The position numbers and the translations under genes were made by a program. From contig JABACO010000003.1 of NCBI GenBank assembly GCA_013339895.1, forward strand, positions 16,645,410-16,709,409: a stretch of 64,000 bases of DNA. The letters are read 5' to 3'. This document shows positions 55,200 through 64,000 of this stretch, in pieces. The notes under the pieces were generated by a model that worked only from the letters and a program-made list of their open reading frames with translations, did not search any database and was not told the origin of the DNA. Numbering within the stretch: position 1 is the first letter of the stretch; each line of letters starts with the position of its first letter. The stretch comes from Ephydatia muelleri. Lineage: Eukaryota; Porifera; Demospongiae; Spongillida; Spongillidae.

Positions 55200-55540
55200 T
55201 ATTTTTCTCTATTCCAGTTTGGTGACTACTGATTCCTCTGTTCAGTCTGGAGGCTGCTGGTTCCTCTGTTCCAGTTTGGTGACTACTGGTTCCTCTGTTC
55301 AGTCTGGAGGTTGCTGGTTTCCTGTTCCAGTTTGGTGACTACTGGTTCCTCTGTTCAGTCTGGAGGTTGCTGGTTCCTCTGTTCCAGTTTGGTGATTACT
55401 GGTCCCTCTGTTCAGTCTGGAGGTTGCTGGTTTCCTGTTCCAGTTTAGTGACTACTGGTTCCTCTGTTCAGTCTGGAGGTTGCTGGTTTCCTGTTCCAGT
55501 TTAGTGACTACTGGTTCCTCTGTTCAGTCTGGATGATGGC
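55200..55540. repeat. 56-bp minisatellite, arm B
   Basis: Inverse copy of the array at 24957-25280; same unit and nearly the same number of copies. Confidence 0.88.
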
Positions 55541-55810
55541 GTTTGAAGTTGCAATAGTAAGTCTTTTTTGATGTTTTGTGTCATTTGCATTTTAGTCCTC
55601 TATAGCATCAAGAAAGTACATACAATATTCTGTTTTGCTATCTTAGCACTTGTTGAATAGCGTTTGTGTTGAATACTAGTTTGAGTAATTGTCTGTCTTT
55701 CGTTCTACTTTAAAAATCAGGCCTAGCTTAGCAAGGGATCATTGCATAGCTTCAAAGCATATCATGTTATGTGGACTAGATTCGTAACTCTAATGGAGCA
55801 CAAAATAGTT

Positions 55811-56099
55811 GTACAAGTAAATAAAATCATTGTCTAACGAGAAAGTTGGTGGGCATATTGGTGGGGTAAAAAGCACGGAAACAAGTGGGACAGAAATTTT
55901 ACTGGAAAATGGAAATAGGCCTATCTTTAGTCCACTCACATTTTAGCAGTGCACGCCTGAGGAATGGGCTAAGTATAGGCCTATTTCAATTTTCCAGTAA
56001 TATTTCTGTCACACCTGTTTCCGTGCTTTTTACACCACCATTGTCAATCCTATATGCCCACCAACTTTCTCGTTAGAGAATGTTTTTATTTACTTGTTG
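55811..56099. mobile_element. Fold-back MITE 2, arm B
   Basis: Inverse copy of 24384-24674, with ends ACAAGTAAATAAAA. Its halves are still near-exact inverses. Confidence 0.78.
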
Positions 56100-56222
56100 C
56101 ATAGTCTCCCCGTCATATAGCATTTAGCGTCGTCTTCAGGCCCTATTTAGAGCAATAATATAATATTAGAATGCAAGCTACATAAAATAAATACACTAAT
56201 AATTACATCACACACTTAATTT

Positions 56223-56522
56223 GAACAAGTAAATAAAAAACCTTCACTATGAGAAAGTTGGTGGGATATAGGATATAGGATATGAAGGCAATGGTGGTGT
56301 AAAAAGCAGGGAATCAAGGGTCTGTAATAGTAAGGGAAAATGTAATAGTCCTATATTTAACCCGTTTGTAGCATATACTATGTTCGTGTGCTAAATATAG
56401 GACTATGACATTTTCCCTTACTATTACAGACCCTTGTTTCCCTGCTTTTTACACCAAAATTGCCTTCAAATCCTATATCCCACCAACTTTCTCATAAAGA
56501 AGGTTTTTTATTTACTTGTTTC
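56223..56522. mobile_element. Fold-back MITE 1, arm B
   Basis: Inverse copy of 23961-24260, with ends GAACAAGTAAATAAAAAACC. Confidence 0.78.
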
Positions 56523-56553
56523 ATTCATTTTAATTTGTTCGTGCACATTGATC

Positions 56554-58995
56554 CAGTGGCGACGGAAGCTATTATAAAGTGGTGCGGCCAATGAATAATT
56601 GATGAGCATGTATAATATTATACGCGCAAACATGACAGATGTATCAAGTTATGAGCAACAATTACAAATCATACATGTACAGTATAGAAGTCTTAATCAG
56701 TTAACATAAACTTGCCAAACAATATCTGGCAGTATTCGGAACCGCGAATAAATTTATTACCTAGCTCCACTAAATTGATTTTATCTGTCAAATTGCTATG
56801 AACGAACAAAATGATCGAGTTGTTTAGTCGCAGTTGTGTCATCGTTGTTCGTAGAAAGGTCTTGACTCTACGCAACGCACTATATGATCTCTCGCTTGTA
56901 GCATTTGTGGCTGGCATGACCAGTATCAACGAAACCAGGCAATGAACTTGTGGAATCAAGGCCTTTTGGATTGGTGATAGCTTCTTTATAAATTCAACTA
57001 TAGAGCTCAGATCATATGCAATGCTTGACTGTGGCAAATTGCTGGACAATATGTTCAGGTATAGCTTTAGCTGTTGCAGGTTTAGATCGGAACCATAAAG
57101 TTGTGTAATGAATTCAATATCATCATCATAAGACTCTTTGTTTGCTGCCTTAAGTAGCACATTTTCTAATTTTTTATACGTTTGGAATCCTGGCTGGTCA
57201 AATCTCATTTCAATTCCATTAACAATTCTGTCAATGCCCTCAAAGAAAAATGGACAATAATAATCTTCAACTTGATGAGGAAACGCATCTACGTTACCTA
57301 TGGAATCATAGCGTCTTGGAGCTCTACGCTTTCAGGGCAATGATGGACTCTTCACTTCAATTTCATTCGCAGTTTTCTGCACTAGTTCCCAAAATGCTTG
57401 AAAGCTCTCGTCTGTCCTCAAAGACTTCAACATCTTTACTGTCATGGCTGCAACCTTCTGCCCTTCTGCAGCAGACATGTGAGGAGATTGAAGAGTTTTG
57501 CTCAAGTTGTCACTATGACGAAGAAGCAGCTCGCCTAGCATTATGCCAAAAAGGAAGTCAAATGTCCTCATGCAGGTTTTAATACCTATGATCCGCGATC
57601 GCATATCAGTTTCCTTTACATATTCCAAAGCCTCCTCCCATACCTGGTAAAGAAGATCATGATTTGTTATTATTCTTCCTAAGCACTCTGCATTTGTGGT
57701 CCACCTTGTTGGGCAAAGTGTTCCAATACCTGGAGATGGGGAAGTAACTTCAAGCTTTAATCGATTTAAAATCGCATCTCTGCGAGGAGTTTTTTTAATT
57801 AGCTTTGTTATTTCATTTGCTGTGTCAAATGCATTTCTTACTATCGCACATTGCTTAATGGTGTCATTGCAGGCTAAGTTCAGAGAGTGGCCATAACAGT
57901 GTGTGTAGATGGCTCGAGGTTCTTCATCTAGAATGAGTTTTGCAACTCCTGCTTTACACCCTGACATTGCAGATGCTCCATCGTTGCATTGACTACTCAG
58001 TTTAGTGATGGAAATATTTAGACTATTTAACACTTCGTGGATAATTGTCAACAATGCAATAACGTCAGTTGATTCTGTTTCATACAACCCGATAAAGTCT
58101 TCATGAACATCTAACTCGTTGTCCACCCAACGGAAACATATAACCACCTGTTCCTTATTTGATTCGTCTGTTGTTTCGTCAATCATGATAGAAATAAAGG
58201 GTGCAGATTGAATAGAAGAAGTAAGGTCATGGAGAACCATCTTTGCCATCACAGTAAGAATTTCATTCTGAATATCGGATGATGTATATTTGTCCGTCCA
58301 TTTCTTGATCCACTGTTCAATTCTGGGATCATCTTCCCCTTGTAGTCTTAACAACTGAGTGAAATTTGATTCACTTTCGTCTCCGTGTCCCCTGAATGGC
58401 AATCCTGGACGTGCTAGAAATTGGATAATATATTTAAGAAACATTGGCGACGCTCCAAGCAATCTTTTTGATGCTGGGAGGAAAGGCACATTGCAACATC
58501 AGGGGTTGATGCTGGTAGAGTTGTAACGTTCAAGACCGCTTCTTTGTGACAACTCGATGCTTCATGCACTGAGAATCTGACCGTGGCATCTTTCCAGTTT
58601 GTGTAACCCTTATTGGTAAACGCTGCATCAGCATTTGCAGCCCATGACAGCTTTTTCTCCAACTTTGCCTTCAAGCACGTCATTTTCCTCACGATAATGT
58701 AGCCACGGCCACTTGTCAAACCAGGCTGTTTGAAAACTTCTTCTCACAGCACTTTTCTTGCCAAACTCTCGTTTTGGAAAGTGAAACACCCTGGGCTGGT
58801 GTGGTATTTCTGGGAAAATACTCTCAGTGTCACTGACACTTTGACTAGAACTCGCATCCATCTTGCTTGAAAAGAAGAGCTAGCAGCTGTCTCAGATCGA
58901 ATACATTACGGTTACAAGTATAATGATTTATTAATTTCAGCCGTAAAAAGTGTTCGGCCATGGCCGCAGTGGCCGTAGCGGTTCTGTCGCCACTG
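56554..58995 (-). mobile_element. hAT element, arm B copy, uninterrupted
   Basis: Terminal repeats CAGTGGCGAC in inverse orientation at 58995 and 56554. No piggyBac is present, which documents the empty site for element A. It is 2442 bp, and its flanks are the same as in arm A, as expected if it was copied with the arm. Confidence 0.85.
56693..58861 (-). pseudogene. hAT transposase pseudogene (TTF/ZMYM-like), arm B
   Basis: Same gene as in arm A but better kept. The segment 57332-58489 is open for 385 codons and holds LPFRGHGDESESNF, SIMIDETTDESNKEQ, CFRWVDNELDVHE, AIYTHCYGHSLNLAC, CPTRWTTNAE and LLRHSDNLSKTLQS. The C-terminal segment 56693-57208 carries PATNATSERSYSALRRVK and LRLNNSIILFVHS, the dimerisation region. 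It shares with arm A the frameshift after LNILSNF (about 58415) and TGA after PSLP (about 57333). A private one-base insertion near 58648 breaks the N-terminal part. Non-functional as it stands. Confidence 0.87.
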
Positions 58996-59194
58996 TACTC
59001 CATAATGTTCAGCCATCAATGTCATATTGTAAACCAAGCTTAGTAAGCTTAGGTTTGAATAACTTAGGCTACCTTTGAATAACTTTATCAGTTTACTCTT
59101 TCGATGGCCTTGTTTGGTTTTGCAGGGTACGCTTAGCCTTCCCGTACCGCACTCTCTTCGTCAAGCGAGCAGATGCAGAACTCTACCAGTAATG

Positions 59195-59495
59195 CAGGGG
59201 CGGATCCAAAAATATATTGCAAGGGGGGGGGGCAAAGGGGAGGGGCATTTATTATCATGGTTTGGGCATGGCTACAAATTATTGCGCGTAAAAGCGAGAG
59301 GAAGATGCATCCGGGATCTGGGGCAAAGCCCTAGCAGCTTTTTACTGTTATCATATTACTTCGGTGCGTTTCCATTGTATTTATATCATCAGCACGACGT
59401 AAGACACCGCCCCTTGCTGGTATGAATATTTAATTTCTAACTTGGCAGGGGGGGGGCAAAATCCAGTTGCCCCTCCCCTCCTGTATCCGCCACTG
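59195..59495. mobile_element. hAT-like MITE, arm B copy
   Basis: Inverse of 16777-17074, with ends CAGGGGCGGATCCA and the inverse of CAGTGGCGGATACAGG. G/C runs inside the ends differ in length between the arms. Confidence 0.7.
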
Positions 59496-60079
59496 TTAAA
59501 TGTTGCCTTTTAGCGGACCGTTTCTTCTCGGGTCTCTTTGATGCCGCCATTTTTACTGTAAGGTATCTTAAATGTTATCTAATTATGCGTCTTACATATA
59601 CCGTATAGTCGATTGTTTACCAAAATATAACATTGGCTAAAGTGGCTCTTCCAGCCTATTCTGAAGCTATTGGTGAAAATTTAAAAGTGTTCCTATCCCG
59701 AGTTTTGCGTTGCAAAGAAGAAGAAGGAGACCATGTTCCGGGACTTGGTACGAGGGCGGGCAGTACCCTTTTGTTCTCTACAACTGCGCGGTTCTGTGAC
59801 ATAAAACAAGACGAAACTGCTCATTTTTGACTTCTAGTTCGATTGCTATAACAAGCTTAACGATCCGATCGTCGTGAGTCTTGTTAGAGACAGGTCGCAT
59901 ATTTTTATTGAGTTCATAGTCGGGGTCAAATCCTATATGGAAGTTTCTAGCGAAACTTCCTATAATGAAAATGATAATTGTCATTATTCTTCACAAAGTG
60001 GACAAAGCCGCCTCGACCACCCCGGCCCCTATTCCTGCAGCAACTGGCCCTGCCATTCCCTGCCCAAGCAGCCCATGCC

Positions 60080-60240
60080 AGGGGGGAGCAATGGTAGTGG
60101 TGGATGGGGCAGCGCTGCTGCTGGCGGTGGGGGGGGGGATGGGGGTGGGCCCTGGCGGGGGCAGCGCTGCTGCTGGTGGCGGAGAGGGGGCGGGGTGGGG
60201 GGGGCCCAGGCGGGGGCAGCGGGGTTGTTCTGGAGGGGGC
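60080..60240. repeat. GC-rich minisatellite, arm B
   Basis: Inverse of the array at 15972-16165 but one or two units shorter. G-rich on plus. Confidence 0.8.
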
Positions 60241-60611
60241 ATCATTTACTTTACTTTGAAGCTTACTACTATCCCTAAGGATTGCTTTTCTAGGCCCACT
60301 TGGGGTTGCAGTAATTTTATTCTACTGTATATTACGCCTTGTACATGTATCAGTAATGTTTAGCAACTGCAACATACACAGGTGCATGCACAAATAACCT
60401 TTTGTACCAACAAGATCGGACCTATACCATGGGAACTTTACATGTGGAAGCCTTACTGTGCATCTGATAATATGAATGCTTGGACAGGCATACATGAAAT
60501 GTGTTAATGTGTGCATGACAGGAAGCCTTACTATTAATGAGCTGCATGCATAGGCAAGCATTAAGGTGAGCCCTTAGCTTTGAAATGCTACTTCCTTTAA
60601 TGGCAGATGAA

Positions 60612-60780
60612 TTGCAGTGTATATCCGCCTTTTAGCGGCATGGTTCTCCTCGAGGACTTCTTGATATCGCTGCCTTTTAGCAGATCGCTTAGATTCAATA
60701 TTTGCATTGTAGCTGTCGCGTACAGAGGCCTTCTTCTCTTCAGGATCGGCCTTGTAGGTGTTGATACAGAGGCCTTCATT
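60612..60780 (-). pseudogene. Degenerate DPEKKR-type repeat-coding fragment (arm B)
   Basis: Inverse copy of the arm A fragment at 15440-15622, with the same basic repeats on minus and the same frame slip. Confidence 0.42.
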
Positions 60781-61988
60781 TTGGAGGCATCTGCTCGTTG
60801 CTTAGATCTCTTGTTTCGATAATGCGAAGGTATTTTTAGACAAACAACTTCATAAGCCAATATTAGAGGCCTTCATTTTGGAGGCATCTACTCGTTGCTT
60901 AGATCTCTTGTTTCGATTATGCGAAGGTATTTTTAGACAAACAACTTCATAAGCCAATGTAATGATAATTTAAACAACGTCAGATAAATTTAGTGCAGGT
61001 TGAATACTGTCTAACATAAATATATAATGCTTGCTACTTTTGGTAGATGTGATATGCATCTATATGACCTTAAGGGGCACCGTGCCAGTAAGTTTCGAAG
61101 TGATTGGTACTATTGCTGATCTTCAAAACCGTTCCTAGCTTGAGTTATACCTTCCGGAGAAGAACAAGACGACGATGACGACCAAGACTAACAATTTTTT
61201 TTAGGCACGGGCACAAGAATCAGGTTCTTTGATTGTCTAAAAGTGCATAGTTTTACGACATGAAACTAAGATGAAAGCATAGATCTTGGTGTTGTCGTTC
61301 GAATGCGACAAAGAGATAAGCGATCCGTTTCCTCCCCCAACGCAACTTAAATTTTTAATGACATTCATTATTCCTCAATCAATCCTATATTGAACCTGCT
61401 GAAAATCTGGAGCATGTTTATACTGAATCACACAGACAACTTGATAAAAACAATTTTATATTGGAGGGTAGTTTCGCGTGCCATGATGTACTAAATGTAA
61501 ATGAGATATTACGTCTGGAGACTTTAGCCAACATTCCATGTGCTAGTGCCAGATTTCTGATGCTACCAATCAGATTGCGACAGTCACATGACCATCAATG
61601 ATTACATGTTGTGGAATTTTGCACCTCGTGAATTTGTGACGAGTACCAATGTATACACAGCTATTGACGACGCTATCGCAACGGCTTCTAAACAGTTGGG
61701 TTGCGATGAATTGCGTCCTAATCAAAAAGCAGCTATGCAAAGCGTTTTGAAGGACTGACGTATTTGTGTGCTTTACAACTGGAAGTTGTTCCAAGTCGCT
61801 TGCGGGGTCATTCCATAACTTAATTGAGCCACCCTAATCTCAAACAGAAGTAACATTTTCCATATATTATCTACCCCAAGAAATTTACAAAATCTCTGTA
61901 CATGTTTATAATCTTAAGTATTTTGTTTATGAAATGCAACCGTTTGAATAATTTGGGGTTTGGACTTCATTGAGGGGCATTGCTTTAA

Positions 61989-64000
61989 CCGATTCTACGC
62001 GGTATACGCACATATGCGTACGTAACGTATTAAGTTTGAAACGCGGGATACGCAGATATGCGTACAGCTGGATATCATGTACTTATGTTTGGCGCAATCG
62101 ACAGTCGGACACTTCTTTACTGTTTTTCGTGCACGCTTAGCTCTCACCTGGACTGTTAAAAAGGATACAATTCTGTACTACGGTGGTTGTCGTGTGAGTT
62201 TGCTCACTATAGTAAACTAAACAGGTAATGTTTATTGTGGTATAAAATTATTACATTACGATGTCTGTGAGATAGAAATGGCAAAGCGGCAGCGTAGGTT
62301 GAATGTGGAGGAGGTTATAGAAGGCTCGAAGATACTGTTGAAGGCCAGGAGTACACTGGAGAACTGGACAGTGAATACGGCGACGGGGATGAGCCGATAA
62401 TGCCAGGAAGCGACGATGAATTCAGCGACCTAGAGACGGAATTACTACAGGAAGCTGATGGTACACTAATTGCATACAGTAAATTGATACACTGAAGCAT
62501 AACATTTTCGAATAGACACTGCTGATGATTGCTGTATGTCTTTGTATGGAGAAGAGGAACCAGCCTGCAGTGGTAAGAGCATGCACTAAACTGGGTCACA
62601 ATGCTATATTTCACAATCCAGATTATGGGCTTCTGTTACTGCCTGCTTCTGCAATCTACAATGAGGAAGAACAAGAAGGTAATAAAAAGATGTAATAATA
62701 ATTACTCATCAATAATTTATAAAATAGAGAGTTCTCGTGGAGACTACTTTGATGCAGCTATGGATGGTGGTAAGTACAGTACAACAGATATACCTCAGTG
62801 ACATAGGAAATTTTTACGACTAGACGAAAGCCATGCTTACATCGTTAGCAACAGTCATGGGGATGGCATTGATTATGATGGTATGTGTTGAGAGGAATTT
62901 GCAAACCAGTATAACACCCAGTAATAGGTGAAGGAGGGCTGTGATGATGTGCACTCAAACACAAGCAGTCCTGCAAACACAAGGTAAATGCTACACTTTT
63001 AGACTGGCATAAAAGCTTTGAAACATCTGCAGATGAACAGCATAAAACAGTTTGGTCCCGCAATCTAACAAATATCAATGTGCCAAAATTTGAGGCACTT
63101 ATTGGTCCAACAACAATCATACCCAGTAGTCCTTTGGATATATTCCAGCTATTTTTTAGCAATCAGCTGTTGGAAGATGTGGTGAATACCACTAATAGGT
63201 ATGCACGTGAAACAATGAAAACAGAACAGCAGTATGATAAATGGACAAAAGTTACACCTGATGAAATTAAAGCATTCTTCGGCTTCCACTTATGTCTATA
63301 AACCGGCTACCATCTATTGACGATTATTGGAGCAAAAACCCCAACCTGCACTACACTCCTATAGCCAGCAAAATATCACGAGACAGGTTCCGTGACATTA
63401 GCCGATACCTACATTTTGTGGACAATGCCAATGTGGTGCCTCGTGGTCACCCCATGCACGACAGGCTAGGGAAAGTACGGCCTATACTTGAAGCTATTGT
63501 CCAAAAATGCTTACACCTCTACAATCCCCACCGAGAAGTGACAGTAGATGAAGCAATGATAAAATTTCAAGGGCGATCATCACTAAAACAATATTTGCCC
63601 CTGAAGCCTATCAAACGAGGAATTAAAGTGTGGGTTCTGGCTGATGCCCACAATGGTTATTTTTGTAACCTATCAGTGTATTGCGGAAAAGATGGCAAAA
63701 GTGGAGAAAAAGGTTTGGCTTCCAATGTTGTAAAACAGCTGACAGGCCACATAAAGGAAAAGAGCCACGTCGTATTTTTCGACAACTTTTTTACATCTGT
63801 TCAACTGATTGAAGATCTGCTGAAGGACAGAATCCTTGCTTGTGGAACAGCAAGGCAAAACCGGAAGCAGTTTCCTGAAGAGTTATCCAAATCAAAGCTA
63901 AAAATCAGGTTAGCTATATAACCATAACACACCCTCACTAAATGTATATGTGGAATGACCATTTATAGGGGTGAATCAATAACGATTCAGAAAGGGGCAA
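61989..64000 (+). mobile_element. piggyBac element B, 5' part (runs off the window)
   Basis: Begins right after TTAA (61985-61988) inside arm B. The first 90 bp contain a subterminal pair, 'ggtatacgcacatatgcgta' and 'gggatacgcagatatgcgta', typical of piggyBac ends. A transposase follows on plus. The right end and second TTAA lie beyond 64000, as must the rest of arm B. Confidence 0.82.
62279..64000 (+). pseudogene. piggyBac transposase B, multi-exon, frameshifted, incomplete
   Basis: The ATG at 62279 starts MAKRQRRLNVEEVIE. A one-base slip near 62320 then leads to an acidic stretch (GELDSEYGDGDEP, GSDDEFSDLE) ending at a GT at 62461. Likely exons 62516-62572, 62622-62679 and 62728-62769 join in phase; the next stretch contains a TAG and is degraded. 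The main exon (about 63003-63908) has LDIFQLFFSNQLLEDVV, then a one-base slip near 63290, INRLPSIDDYWSKNP, SRDRFRDISRYLHFVDN, VDEAMIKFQGRSS (catalytic Asp) and VVFFDNFFTSVQL (second Asp). An intron (63909-63968) leads to GESITIQKG at the window end. It differs in sequence and intron content from piggyBac A. Confidence 0.8.

Overview
This window is eukaryotic and almost certainly animal. Predicted coding runs are broken by short GT..AG introns of about 50-70 bp. There are many (CA)n/(GT)n and (TATG)n microsatellites and TTAGGG telomere-type tracts, and nearly every recognisable protein comes from a metazoan transposable-element family. The mix (a P-like DNA transposon, piggyBac, hAT, a Crypton-like tyrosine recombinase, a Penelope-like element with a GIY-YIG domain, and LINEs of both the RLE and APE types) fits an early-branching metazoan such as a demosponge or cnidarian. 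That placement is inference; no rRNA, mitochondrial or other diagnostic host gene is present.

Layout. 1-5 kb: satellites, microsatellites and two non-autonomous DNA elements. 5.2-9.9 kb: a P-like transposon with perfect 29-bp terminal inverted repeats and a 7-bp target duplication. It carries an intron-containing transposase gene and a convergent second gene of unknown function. 10.6-12.9 kb: an RT-associated tail fragment and a 640-residue protein that looks like a nuclease-like plus kinase-like (Crinkler/CR-type) fusion. 14.2-27.3 kb: arm A of a large inverted duplication, whose arm B lies at 53.1-62.0 kb. Each arm carries the same dead hAT element, GC-rich minisatellite, fold-back MITEs and 56-bp minisatellite. 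Arm A is additionally split by a 4.2-kb piggyBac element, which is itself split by a 464-bp fold-back element. Arm B is cut at a TTAA by a second piggyBac element that runs off the window end.

27.3-31 kb: two TTAGGG tracts bracket a Crypton-like tyrosine-recombinase gene whose 3' end has been amplified into a 180-bp tandem array. 31.0-34.8 kb: an RLE-type LINE on the minus strand with a microsatellite tail. 35.5-37.4 kb: a Penelope-like element fragment flanked by two sequences that fold as hammerhead ribozymes. 37.5-39.4 kb: a minus-strand array of 24- and 27-nt microexons repeated three times. 40.2-45.0 kb: a piggyBac-like transposase fused in frame to a LINE fragment, followed by a longer APE-type LINE with C-terminal zinc fingers. 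45-53 kb: mostly unannotatable sequence with satellites, small fold-backs, an RT scrap and a second copy of the repeat that starts the window.

No ordinary host gene could be named. The window is best read as a nested transposon cluster in which insertion order can be worked out: the hAT was inactivated before the inverted duplication; the duplication came next; the two piggyBacs then inserted, one in each arm; and the fold-back entered piggyBac A last.
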